This document shows positions 7,853 to 15,614 of a stretch of DNA of 21,523 bases, piece by piece. Made by a program: the position numbers and the translations under genes. Each line of letters begins with the position of its first letter. Position 1 is the first letter of the stretch. Location of the stretch: contig NZ_CAWVHE010000005.1 of assembly GCF_963929015.1 (NCBI RefSeq), forward strand, positions 1-21,523, read 5' to 3'. The notes under the pieces were generated by a model that worked only from the letters and a program-made list of their open reading frames with translations, had not been told where the DNA came from and did not search any database. Source of the DNA: Merdimonas sp963929015. Lineage in GTDB: Bacteria; Bacillota; Clostridia; Lachnospirales; Lachnospiraceae.

Positions 7853-7882
7853 AAAAAGAAAAGAGCCCTTCCGAGCTCTTTA
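7853..7882 (-). terminator. Terminator after the GNAT gene
   Basis: On the minus strand AAGAGCTC pairs with GGGCTCTT (one G-T pair) around a GGAA tetraloop, followed by a T-rich tract. It begins about 12 bases past the GNAT stop codon and closes the small membrane protein-ispF-GNAT unit. Confidence 0.88.
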
Positions 7883-7893
7883 TACTTTATCCC

Positions 7894-8877
7894 TTATACC
7901 ATTTCATTCAGATAGATTTCAGAAAGCGGAAGGAGCTTTTCTAATTCCCCGGCCATCCGGTCTGACATACTGACGCCCTCTTCCTTTCTTAATTCTTCTA
8001 TGGATTTCACGCCAAACACCAGGTCGGCAAGCGCCCGGACGCTTATCACACCCTCGCTGTTCTCCGGCTTTGCATCCATCAGCATGACTCCCGAGAACTC
8101 AGTCCCCATAAGGGTCAGGCACCGGTTATTGTCCTCGATGATGGGATCCGTCACCGTAAAGCACACGCCTGTTAGTTCAGAAAGCTCAAGAGACATCAGC
8201 ATCCTTCTTACGTCCAGGATCCGCACCATGATCTTACCCTGCTCCGGATGTTCTTTCGGCACCCAGATGCCAAAATCCGTGATCTTCCCTTGCGCATCTC
8301 TCTTTAAAAGGAGCTTCCCGCCGTCACTTTCATATTCCCGCAGCATCCTGAGATAATAGTCTTCATCCCGGACAGCATAGACCTGGCAGCTCTTCTTAAG
8401 GCTGTCGTTGGCCCACTCCGATAGTTCCTGGCAGTCTTTCCCTCCTGCCTGTATCCATCCTTCCAGATCCTTTACATAGGGCCTTGTCTGTTCAAATACC
8501 GTACGAAAATCATAGGGCTCATAGATTCCCTTTGCCGCCGGCATCAGGAAAGTAAATATCTCCCCCTCCCGGTACATATCCTCAAGCGCCCTCCTCAGGA
8601 CGGCTCCCATATATCCCCGTCTGCGGCACTCCTTTTTCGTAGCCACTGCCACAATATAATGAGTTTCCTTCCGGCTTCCATTTACAGATAAGGAATAAGG
8701 ATTCAGATGAGCCATGGAACAGATCTTTCCCTCTTCCTCCAGCACATATATCTGATTGTTCTTTGTCTTTTCTGTATAGTAATAATCGGTGAAAGCCTGG
8801 CTGTCCTCCGGAAATGCCTCTTCATAGAGGAACCTGGTCATCCCTTGTTCTTCCGTCTCTAATTTTCTGACGTTCAT
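7894..8877 (-). CDS. GNAT-family N-acetyltransferase (Eis-like layout)
   Basis: This 327-residue protein's N-terminal ~130 residues form a GNAT fold. Its acetyl-CoA loop is seen in HYIVAVATKKECRRRGYMGAVLRRALEDM (Arg85-Arg-Arg-Gly-Tyr). LMPAAKGIYEPYDFRTVFEQ resembles the segment that follows in Eis-type enzymes. The remaining ~190 residues look like a second, degenerate acetyltransferase-like region plus a C-terminal domain, with IRVLDVRRMLMSL and VISVRALADLVFG resembling the sterol-carrier-like tail of Eis proteins. The substrate is unknown. Its ATG overlaps the ispF stop by 4 bases (ATGA), so the two are translated together, but I see no metabolic reason for the pairing. Confidence 0.85.
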   Translation of the reverse strand: MNVRKLETEEQGMTRFLYEEAFPEDSQAFTDYYYTEKTKNNQIYVLEEEGKICSMAHLNPYSLSVNGSRKETHYIVAVATKKECRRRGYMGAVLRRALEDMYREGEIFTFLMPAAKGIYEPYDFRTVFEQTRPYVKDLEGWIQAGGKDCQELSEWANDSLKKSCQVYAVRDEDYYLRMLREYESDGGKLLLKRDAQGKITDFGIWVPKEHPEQGKIMVRILDVRRMLMSLELSELTGVCFTVTDPIIEDNNRCLTLMGTEFSGVMLMDAKPENSEGVISVRALADLVFGVKSIEELRKEEGVSMSDRMAGELEKLLPLSEIYLNEMV

Positions 8878-9434
8878 GACTCTTCGCCTCCCTGCATCCG
8901 CGGACAGCCGCCGCAGCCGGCACAGCCCGCCTCAGTGGAGGCCGCCGTATAACTGTAGTTCGCCACTGTTTCCAGGGCTGCTACAGCCTGTGCCGAGATT
9001 CCTTCCCCGCTTCCGGTAAATCCAAGCCCTTCCTCCGTCGTTGCCTTGATATTCACCTGGGAAACCTCCAGGTGCAGTACTTTTGCCACATTTTCCCGCA
9101 TCTCTTCAATATACGGTGCCATCTTGGGCCTCTGTGCGATGATGGTGGCATCAATATTACTGATCACATAAAGCTCCTGCCCGATCAGATCACCCACATG
9201 CTCCAGCAGCTTCAGACTGGACGCCCCTTTATACGCCGAATCCGTATCCGGGAAATGCTTCCCGATATCGCCTAATGCCGCCGCCCCCAGGAGTGCATCC
9301 ATAATCGCATGAAGGAGCACATCTGCATCCGAATGTCCCAGCAGTCCCTTCTCATATGGAATCCTGACCCCTCCAAGGATCAGATCCCTGTCTTCCACCA
9401 AACGGTGAACGTCATATCCCATCCCGATCCGCAT
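8874..9434 (-). CDS. ispF: 2-C-methyl-D-erythritol 2,4-cyclodiphosphate synthase with Cys-rich tail
   Basis: It catalyses ring closure in the non-mevalonate isoprenoid pathway, releasing CMP. The core is canonical: MGYDVHRL gives zinc ligands Asp8 and His10, GHSDADVLLHAIMDALLGAAALGDIGKHFPDTD carries His42, and ATTEEGLGFTGSGEGISAQAVA closes the active site. The ATG at 9434 has GAGGAG 8 bases upstream. The protein is 186 residues against the usual ~160. The extra ~25 residues hold CAGCGGCP, a CX2CX2C motif at Cys171, Cys174 and Cys177 that may bind metal. ispD is not adjacent, unlike in B. subtilis. Confidence 0.95.
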   Translation of the reverse strand: MRIGMGYDVHRLVEDRDLILGGVRIPYEKGLLGHSDADVLLHAIMDALLGAAALGDIGKHFPDTDSAYKGASSLKLLEHVGDLIGQELYVISNIDATIIAQRPKMAPYIEEMRENVAKVLHLEVSQVNIKATTEEGLGFTGSGEGISAQAVAALETVANYSYTAASTEAGCAGCGGCPRMQGGEES

Positions 9435-9436
9435 CT

Positions 9437-9709
9437 TTACTTCTCCTCTTCTTTTTCTGCATCCTCTAGCGCCCGTTCCATCTCTTCTGCATCATCATCC
9501 ATCATTTCTTTATAATCATGGGTGGCCAGCTTTTTAATCGCAAGACCTCCCCATACAACGCCAAGAAGCGCAAAGGCCGCTCCGGCCAGCGCATAGATCA
9601 CATAGTGTTCCGGCTGATCAGCCAGTGATGACCTGATCAGGTTCCCGCCTACATATAAAAGCGCCAGGCCCGCAATCACCCGAAAAGTCAATGTCTTTTT
9701 ATCCAGCAT
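9437..9709 (-). CDS. Small two-helix membrane protein of unknown function
   Basis: I do not recognise this 90-residue protein. It has two hydrophobic segments, about residues 8-27 (TFRVIAGLALLYVGGNLI) and 38-60 (VIYALAGAAFALLGVVWGGLAI). A very acidic C-terminal tail (MMDDDAEEMERALEDAEKEEEK) is probably cytoplasmic. The ATG follows GGAGG at good spacing. It is the first gene after the promoter at 9755-9783 and ends 2 bases before ispF begins, so it is surely co-transcribed with ispF. Normal codon use and a clear ribosome site support a real gene. Confidence 0.8.
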   Translation of the reverse strand: MLDKKTLTFRVIAGLALLYVGGNLIRSSLADQPEHYVIYALAGAAFALLGVVWGGLAIKKLATHDYKEMMDDDAEEMERALEDAEKEEEK

Positions 9710-9754
9710 AGATTTTCCTCCATCCTTTTCTCATATTGAGTCAATTTTGTTTGT

Positions 9755-9783
9755 ATTATACATGATTTGTCTTTCTTTGTAAA
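9755..9783 (-). promoter_or_regulatory. Promoter of the small membrane protein-ispF-GNAT operon
   Basis: TTTACA (9783-9778), a 17-base spacer and perfect TATAAT (9760-9755), about 46 bases before the first ATG. The -35 box abuts the terminator of the tRNA unit directly. Confidence 0.88.
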
Positions 9784-9826
9784 ATGAAACGGACGGCAGT
9801 CTTAACTGACCTGCCGTCCGTTTCAT
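9784..9826 (-). terminator. Terminator after the tRNA-Val/tRNA-Met unit
   Basis: A perfect 16-bp stem, ATGAAACGGACGGCAG against its complement at 9811-9826, with an 11-base loop. On the minus strand it is followed by TTT from the neighbouring promoter, so the T tract is short. The long GC-rich stem makes termination likely anyway. Confidence 0.82.
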
Positions 9827-9859
9827 CATTTCCCTCTTCCTCAGTCTGTGCATAAAAAA

Positions 9860-9933
9860 TAGCGGGAACTGGATTTGAACCAGCGACACCACGGGTATGA
9901 ACCGTGTGCTCTAGCCAACTGAGCTATCCCGCC
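9860..9933 (-). tRNA. tRNA-Met (CAT anticodon), elongator type
   Basis: A 74-base cloverleaf with acceptor GGCGGGA/TCCCGCT, D arm GCTC/GAGC, anticodon stem CACGG/CCGTG closing TTCATAC, and T arm GCTGG-TTCAAAT-CCAGT. The anticodon arm CGGTTCATACCCG matches elongator tRNA-Met of Bacillus. The paired first base (G-T) and lack of a run of three G-C pairs below the anticodon loop argue against an initiator. CCA is not encoded. Confidence 0.93.
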
Positions 9934-9943
9934 ACATTTGATA

Positions 9944-10016
9944 TGGGGCCTATAGGGCTCGAACCTATGACCCTCTGCTTGTAAGGCAGATGCTCTCCCA
10001 GCTGAGCTAAGACCCC
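9944..10016 (-). tRNA. tRNA-Val (TAC anticodon)
   Basis: A 73-base cloverleaf with acceptor GGGGTCT/AGGCCCC, D arm GCTC/GAGC, anticodon stem TCTGC/GCAGA closing CTTACAA, and T arm ATAGG-TTCGAGC-CCTAT. The discriminator is A and CCA is not encoded. It is first in a two-tRNA transcript, 10 bases before tRNA-Met. Confidence 0.96.
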
Positions 10017-10053
10017 ATATTCCTGCGGGTCCGTACCTCGAACCCGCTTTGCT

Positions 10054-10083
10054 ATTATACTATGAAAAAACTCCAAATGTCAA
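10054..10083 (-). promoter_or_regulatory. Strong promoter of the tRNA-Val/tRNA-Met unit
   Basis: Perfect TTGACA (10083-10078), an 18-base spacer and perfect TATAAT (10059-10054). The predicted transcript begins near 10047. A small hairpin, GCGGGT (10030-10025) with ACCCGC (10047-10042), forms at the very 5' end before the first tRNA. Confidence 0.92.
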
Positions 10084-10128
10084 CACTTTTTTTCATTTTT
10101 TTTAGATTCTCTGAAAAACCGTTGTTTT

Positions 10129-11463
10129 CTATACGATTCCCTGAGCATTCATGGCATCTACAACCTTTTCAAAACCTGCAATATTGGCGCCTGCCACATA
10201 ATTTCCTTCCATGCCGTAGCGCTTTGCAGCATCCACCATATTGTGGCAGATATTTACCATGATACCTTTCAGTTTTCCGTCTACTTCCTCAAAGCTCCAG
10301 CTTAATCTCTCGCTGTTCTGAGACATTTCTAATGCGGAAGTTGCAACACCGCCGGCGTTGGCAGCCTTTCCAGGCGCAAACAATACGCCGTTCTTCTGCA
10401 GATATTCTGTCGCTTCCATAGTAGTCGGCATATTTGCTCCCTCTGCTACTGCGATACATCCATTTTCCACAAGAAGCTTTGCATCTTCCAGATTCAGTTC
10501 ATTCTGAGTTGCGCAGGGAAGTGCAATATCTACCTTTACAGCCCACACGCCGCGTCCTTCGTGGTATTCAGAATTCGGACGATATTTTTTATATTCGGTC
10601 AGCCTTGCGCGCTGTACCTCCTTGATCTCCTTCAGGGCAGAAACGTCAATTCCATCCGGATCATATACCCATCCGGTAGAGTCACTGACTGTCACTACCT
10701 TTGCGCCCAGCTGCTGTGCCTTTTCTGTCGCATAAATAGCAACGTTTCCGGAACCTGATACCGCCACGGTTTTTCCGGCCAGTTCTATGCCGTTCAGTTT
10801 CAGCATCTCCTCAGTCAGATAAAGAAGCCCGTAGCCGGTAGCCTCTGTTCTTGCCAGAGATCCTCCATAACTTAATCCTTTTCCGGTAAGTACTCCTTCG
10901 TAAAGGCCTCTGATTCTCTTATACTGTCCGAACATATATCCGATCTCTCTTGCACCTGTTCCGATGTCTCCTGCCGGCACGTCAGTGTCTGCTCCAATAT
11001 ATTTACAAAGCTCTGTCATAAAGCTCTGGCAGAATGCCATTACCTCTCTGTCAGATTTTCCCTTCGGATCAAAATCAGATCCGCCTTTTCCTCCGCCGAT
11101 CGGAAGGCCTGTCAGCGAATTTTTGAAAATCTGCTCAAATCCAAGGAATTTGATGATTCCAAGGTTTACTGACGGATGCAGGCGAAGACCACCCTTGTAA
11201 GGTCCTATCGCACTGTTGAACTGTACACGGTAGCCAGTATTCACCTGTACCTGTCCCTTATCATCTACCCACGGAACACGAAACTTGAACTGTCTCTCCG
11301 GCTCTACCAGTCTTTCAAGAAGCGCGTCTTTTCTGTATTTCTCCTCATTTGCTTCAATCACTACTCTTAAAGACTCCAGGACCTCCTTCACCGCCTGGTG
11401 AAATTCCGGTTCCGCCGGATTTTTGGCTACTACTTTTTCCAGGACTTCATCAACATAAGACAT
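10129..11463 (-). CDS. gdhA: Glutamate dehydrogenase, NADP-type hexameric
   Basis: It interconverts 2-oxoglutarate plus ammonia and glutamate. At 444 residues it matches the bacterial NADP-dependent hexameric enzyme. The N-terminal domain has GYRVQFNSAIGPYKGGLRLHPSVNLGIIKFLGFEQIFKNSLTGLPIGGGKGGSDFDPKGKSD, holding the catalytic lysine in GGGKGG. VPAGDIGTGAREIGYMFGQYKR supplies the catalytic Asp. The C-terminal Rossmann domain contains KTVAVSGSGNVAIYATEKAQQLGAKVVTVSDS; the Ser at the end of the second strand agrees with NADP rather than NAD use. The ATG at 11463 follows AAGGAGG at good spacing. The gene is monocistronic: the tRNA promoter begins just downstream. I see no obvious terminator for it except T-rich sequence at 10085-10105. 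Confidence 0.96.
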   Translation of the reverse strand: MSYVDEVLEKVVAKNPAEPEFHQAVKEVLESLRVVIEANEEKYRKDALLERLVEPERQFKFRVPWVDDKGQVQVNTGYRVQFNSAIGPYKGGLRLHPSVNLGIIKFLGFEQIFKNSLTGLPIGGGKGGSDFDPKGKSDREVMAFCQSFMTELCKYIGADTDVPAGDIGTGAREIGYMFGQYKRIRGLYEGVLTGKGLSYGGSLARTEATGYGLLYLTEEMLKLNGIELAGKTVAVSGSGNVAIYATEKAQQLGAKVVTVSDSTGWVYDPDGIDVSALKEIKEVQRARLTEYKKYRPNSEYHEGRGVWAVKVDIALPCATQNELNLEDAKLLVENGCIAVAEGANMPTTMEATEYLQKNGVLFAPGKAANAGGVATSALEMSQNSERLSWSFEEVDGKLKGIMVNICHNMVDAAKRYGMEGNYVAGANIAGFEKVVDAMNAQGIV

Positions 11464-11501
11464 TCTTTCTTCCTCCTTGATGCTTTGATATAATATACGT
11501 G

Positions 11502-11532
11502 AAAAGGAGCCGGCAAAGAGCCAGCTCCTTTT
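11502..11532 (-). terminator. Terminator-like hairpin in the gdhA leader or after purL
   Basis: On the minus strand AAAAGGAGCTGGC pairs with GCCGGCTCCTTTT over 13 bp with one G-T pair and loop TCTTT. It ends in only four T residues, and it lies 38 bases before the gdhA start. It may end purL transcription or act as an attenuator or stability element in the gdhA leader; sequence alone does not decide. Confidence 0.65.
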
Positions 11533-11552
11533 GACACCTTTGTCTGTTTAAC

Positions 11553-11581
11553 AGAATAAAGTATTCTGCCAAAAAACTCAA
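11553..11581 (-). promoter_or_regulatory. Possible gdhA promoter overlapping a small dyad
   Basis: TTGAGT (11581-11576), a 17-base spacer and TATTCT (11558-11553). Both boxes are imperfect. The -10 box is one arm of AGAATA-3-TATTCT (11553-11567), a perfect dyad that could be an operator. The rest of the 11464-11701 gap is AT-rich with runs of T and no open frame I would accept. Confidence 0.4.
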
Positions 11582-11701
11582 GTGTTTTTTGTATTTTTTT
11601 ATCATTTTTTTGCAGCTTTATACATCTGTTCCTGCATTTTCCACGGATTTTTTATAGCTTTTTAATCCGGATTGCAATATTCCTCTCTGAAAAATGCAAT
11701 T

Positions 11702-14700
11702 TTATTTGAAGTAAGCCACACCGGATTCAAAGATCTTCATATCCTGTTCTCCGTAAATATTTACTGCCACACTGCGGCCTCTGCGCTCAGAGTGAGCCAT
11801 CTTTCCAAGCACTCTTCCGTCCGGACTTGTAATTCCTTCAATGGCATAATAGGATCCGTTTACATTCCACTCTTCATTCTTTGTAACATTTCCCTCCGGA
11901 TCGCAATAGCGTGTAGCCACCTGGCCATTTTCAAACAGCTTCTGGATCGTCTCTTTCGGAGCCACGAATCTTCCTTCTCCATGGGATGCCGGATTGACAT
12001 ATACGCCGCCAAGCTTGGCTTTCGCAAGCCACGGGGATTTATCCGTTACTACCTTTGTGTAAACCATTTTGGAGATATGGCGTCCGATAGTATTGTAGGT
12101 CAGCGTCGGGGACTGTCCGTTCTGTCCGGTAATCTTTCCGTCCGGAACCAGCCCCAGCTTAATAAGTGCCTGGAAGCCGTTACATACGCCGAGTGCCAGC
12201 CCGTCTCTTTCATTCAGCAGCTTCTCTACTGCTTCCTTAAGCTTTGCATTCTGGAATGCCGTAGCAAAGAATTTTGCGGAGCCGTCCGGCTCATCGCCTG
12301 CACTGAAACCGCCTGGGAACATGATAATCTGCGCCTGGGCGATCGCCTGTTCAAACACCTGGACAGAGTCCACGATATCTGCAGCGCTTAAGTTCTTAAA
12401 TACCTTGGTGACTACCTTTGCACCGGCACGTTCGAAAGCTTTCGCGCTGTCATATTCACAGTTCGTCCCCGGGAATACCGGAATAAACACGGTAGGCTGT
12501 GCAATCTTGTGTTCACAGATATGAACGCGGGAAGCATGGAAGCATCCGTCTTCCTGCAGTTTTCCGTCTTCGCTCTCTTTTGCAGGCAGTGTCCAGTCAT
12601 CTGTATCTTCCGCGCCAGAACTGGTAGCAAATACCTGTTCCAGAGTTCCTTTCCATGCACTTTCTGCCTCGTCCAGCCCGATCACACAGTTTCCATAGGA
12701 GAAGCGTCCATCGTCTGTCACCTCACCGATCACAGTATAGGAAATCTGGAGATTTCCAACTTCTCCGGCCGGCACCTCTGCGATCAGGTCTCCAAAGCCT
12801 GGTGCGAAGAAGTCTCTCGGATCCAGATTGTGCTCGATCTTTACGCCGCAGCCGTTTCCAAATGCCATCTTGCTGACTGCCGCCGCAATCCCGTGACGGT
12901 CCAGGGCATAAGCGGATACGATCCGGCCGTTTCCTATATCTTCATGAAATTTTCCGTACTGCTCCATCACTTTTTCATAAACAGGAATGTCATACTCATC
13001 TGTCTCTATCCGAAGCCATACCAGTTTATTTCCCGCCTTCTTAAGCTCTGGCGTGATAATATCCTTTTCTCTTGCAATGTCTACCGCAAAGGACACTAAA
13101 GTCGGCGGAACGTCAATATCCTCGAACGTACCGGACATACTGTCCTTTCCTCCGATAGACGGAAGGCCGAAGCCAAGCTGTGCGTTATAAGCGCCAAGAA
13201 GGGCTGCAAACGGCTGGCTCCATCTGTGTGGATCCTCTGTCATGCGGCGGAAATATTCCTGGAATGTAAAGCGGATCTTCTGATAGTCTCCGCCGGAAGC
13301 CACGATCTTCGCCACTGATTCTGTTACCGCATAAATTGCTCCGTGATACGGGCTCCAGGTAGACAGGAACGGATCGAATCCATAACTCATCATGGTCACC
13401 GTGTCACAGTCGCCTTTCAGCACCGGAAGCTTAGCTACCATAGCCTGGGTCTCTGTCATCTGATACTTGCCGCCGTGAGGCATAAATACAGAGCCGGCCC
13501 CGATGGAACCGTCGAACATCTCCACCAGTCCCTTTTGTGAGCACACATTCAGATCTTTCAGGGTACCAAGCCACTGTTCTCTGACATCACCCACCTCCTG
13601 ACGGGTCAGGATGGTATCTTTACGGTTCGGAATATCTACAGCCACAGTTGTCTCCTGGTGTGCACCGTTGGTATCCAGGAACGCGCGGGAAAGATTTACG
13701 ATCTCTTTTCCTCTCCAGGAAAGTCTGAGTCTTGGCTCTTCCGTCACAACTGCCACCTTTGTGGCCTCCAGATTTTCTTCTGCTGCATAAGCCATAAATG
13801 TATCGGCATCTTTTGGATCAATAACCACTGCCATACGCTCCTGGGATTCAGAGATTGCAATCTCCGTTCCGTCCAGGCCGGCATATTTCTTCGGCACTTT
13901 GTCCAGATCAACTTTAAGGCCGTCTGCCAGCTCTCCGATAGCTACTGATACACCACCTGCGCCAAAGTCGTTACATTTCTTGATCAACCTGCTGACTTCC
14001 TCTCTGCGGAACAGTCTCTGGATCTTACGCTCGGTAGGCGGATTCCCCTTCTGTACCTCCGCACCGCAGGTAGTCGTGGACTCTTCTGTATGCACTTTAG
14101 AAGAGCCCGTCGCTCCGCCGCAGCCGTCACGCCCGGTGCGTCCGCCAAGCAGGATGATGATATCTCCAGGATCAGAGGTTTCCCGGATCACAGCTCTTCT
14201 GGGCGCTGCTCCAAGTACCGCCCCGATCTCCATACGTTTTGCCACATAATTGGGATGATAGATTTCTTTTACTGCTCCTGTCGCCAGACCGATCTGGTTT
14301 CCGTAGGAGCTGTATCCATGAGCTGCTTCTCTGACCAGTTTTTTCTGCGGAAGCTTTCCTTTTAAGGTGTCTTTCACTGATACTGTCGGATCTGCCGCAC
14401 CTGTCACACGCATAGCCTGATAGACATAGGTACGTCCTGACAGCGGATCACGGATCGCTCCGCCCAGGCAGGTAGCGGCTCCACCGAAGGGTTCGATCTC
14501 TGTGGGGTGGTTGTGGGTCTCGTTCTTAAAGTTGACCAGCCATTCTTCCTCCACGCCGTCTACCGTTACCGGAACCACGATGCTGCAGGCGTTGATCTCT
14601 TCAGACTCCTCCTGATCCTCAAGCTTTCCTTCCTTTTTTAACTTACGCATAGCCATCAGAGCAAGATCCATCAGGCAGACAAACTTATCCTCCCTGCCCT

Positions 14701-15496
14701 TGAAAATCTCACTGTGATCCGCCAGATACTGCCGGTAGGTTTCTTCGATCGGAGCTTTATAGTCACCCTCTCCGAAGGTAACGTCCGTCAGTTCTGTGGA
14801 AAAGGTGGTGTGCCGGCAATGGTCAGACCAATAGGTGTCCAGCACCCGGATCTCCGTCATGGACGGATCCCGTTTTTCCTCTCCCCGGAAATAATTCTGG
14901 ATATGGAGAAAATCTTTAAATGTCATCGCCAGGCCCAGCGAATCATACAGCTCTTTTAACGGCTCTTCTTCCATATCTTTAAAGCCTTCGAAGATGATCA
15001 CATCCTCCGGCTCTTCAAACTGTGTTACCAGAGTTTCCGGCTTTTCCATGCCTGTCTCTCTGGAATCCACCGGATTGATACAGTGTTTTTTGATCGCCTC
15101 AAATTCCTCATCTGAGACTGCCCCCTCTACCACATATGTGGTAGCCGTATGGATCACCGGCTGTTCGTCTTCTTTAATGAACTGTACACACTGAACCGCC
15201 GAATCTGCTCTCTGGTCAAACTGTCCGGGCAGAAATTCTACGGAAAACACACGGCTTCCTTCTTTTACCGGAAACTCTTCCCGGTACAGCGTGTCCACAG
15301 GCGGCTCTGAAAAGATGCCGCTGCATGCCTTCTCGAAGGTCTCGTCTGTCATATTTTCTACATCATAACGGATCAGCACCCGCACATTTTCAAGGCTTCT
15401 GATCCCCAGATAACCGGAAATCTCATGGTACAGATCCTTCGCCTGTACTGCATACTCCGGCTTTTTCTCTACATATACGCGTTTTACATTGCCCAT
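11702..15496 (-). CDS. purL: Phosphoribosylformylglycinamidine synthase, single-chain (synthetase plus glutaminase)
   Basis: This fourth enzyme of de novo purine synthesis converts FGAR, ATP and glutamine to FGAM. The single chain of 1264 residues joins an N-terminal PurS-like region and two AIRS-type synthetase halves. These include WSDHCRHTTFSTEL, FKNETHNHPTEIEPFGGAATCLGGAIRDPLSGR and GGKDSMSGTFEDIDVPPTLVSFAV. A C-terminal class I glutaminase follows, with PVFPGTNCEYDSAKAFERAGA, nucleophile Cys in GVCNGFQALIKLG, and the His-Glu pair in ASHGEGRFVAP. All catalytic elements look intact. I chose the ATG at 15496, with GGAGG 7 bases upstream; the frame is open to 15565. The other pur genes are not nearby. 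Confidence 0.95.
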   Translation of the reverse strand: MGNVKRVYVEKKPEYAVQAKDLYHEISGYLGIRSLENVRVLIRYDVENMTDETFEKACSGIFSEPPVDTLYREEFPVKEGSRVFSVEFLPGQFDQRADSAVQCVQFIKEDEQPVIHTATTYVVEGAVSDEEFEAIKKHCINPVDSRETGMEKPETLVTQFEEPEDVIIFEGFKDMEEEPLKELYDSLGLAMTFKDFLHIQNYFRGEEKRDPSMTEIRVLDTYWSDHCRHTTFSTELTDVTFGEGDYKAPIEETYRQYLADHSEIFKGREDKFVCLMDLALMAMRKLKKEGKLEDQEESEEINACSIVVPVTVDGVEEEWLVNFKNETHNHPTEIEPFGGAATCLGGAIRDPLSGRTYVYQAMRVTGAADPTVSVKDTLKGKLPQKKLVREAAHGYSSYGNQIGLATGAVKEIYHPNYVAKRMEIGAVLGAAPRRAVIRETSDPGDIIILLGGRTGRDGCGGATGSSKVHTEESTTTCGAEVQKGNPPTERKIQRLFRREEVSRLIKKCNDFGAGGVSVAIGELADGLKVDLDKVPKKYAGLDGTEIAISESQERMAVVIDPKDADTFMAYAAEENLEATKVAVVTEEPRLRLSWRGKEIVNLSRAFLDTNGAHQETTVAVDIPNRKDTILTRQEVGDVREQWLGTLKDLNVCSQKGLVEMFDGSIGAGSVFMPHGGKYQMTETQAMVAKLPVLKGDCDTVTMMSYGFDPFLSTWSPYHGAIYAVTESVAKIVASGGDYQKIRFTFQEYFRRMTEDPHRWSQPFAALLGAYNAQLGFGLPSIGGKDSMSGTFEDIDVPPTLVSFAVDIAREKDIITPELKKAGNKLVWLRIETDEYDIPVYEKVMEQYGKFHEDIGNGRIVSAYALDRHGIAAAVSKMAFGNGCGVKIEHNLDPRDFFAPGFGDLIAEVPAGEVGNLQISYTVIGEVTDDGRFSYGNCVIGLDEAESAWKGTLEQVFATSSGAEDTDDWTLPAKESEDGKLQEDGCFHASRVHICEHKIAQPTVFIPVFPGTNCEYDSAKAFERAGAKVVTKVFKNLSAADIVDSVQVFEQAIAQAQIIMFPGGFSAGDEPDGSAKFFATAFQNAKLKEAVEKLLNERDGLALGVCNGFQALIKLGLVPDGKITGQNGQSPTLTYNTIGRHISKMVYTKVVTDKSPWLAKAKLGGVYVNPASHGEGRFVAPKETIQKLFENGQVATRYCDPEGNVTKNEEWNVNGSYYAIEGITSPDGRVLGKMAHSERRGRSVAVNIYGEQDMKIFESGVAYFK

Positions 15497-15579
15497 AAAG
15501 CTTCCTCCATCTTCCGTCTTATTATTGAAGTAATGCCACGGATCACTGGCACATCCCATGCTCACGCAATCCTAAGACC

Positions 15580-15608
15580 ATCATAACACAGGAATCCCGA
15601 TTAGTAAA
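15580..15608 (-). promoter_or_regulatory. Probable purL promoter
   Basis: TTTACT (15608-15603), a 17-base spacer and TATGAT (15585-15580), giving an ~80-base leader. The -35 box starts 7 bases past the stop of the membrane protein gene upstream. I could not recognise a purine riboswitch core or a PurR box in the leader. Confidence 0.6.
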
Positions 15609-15614
15609 ACCAAA

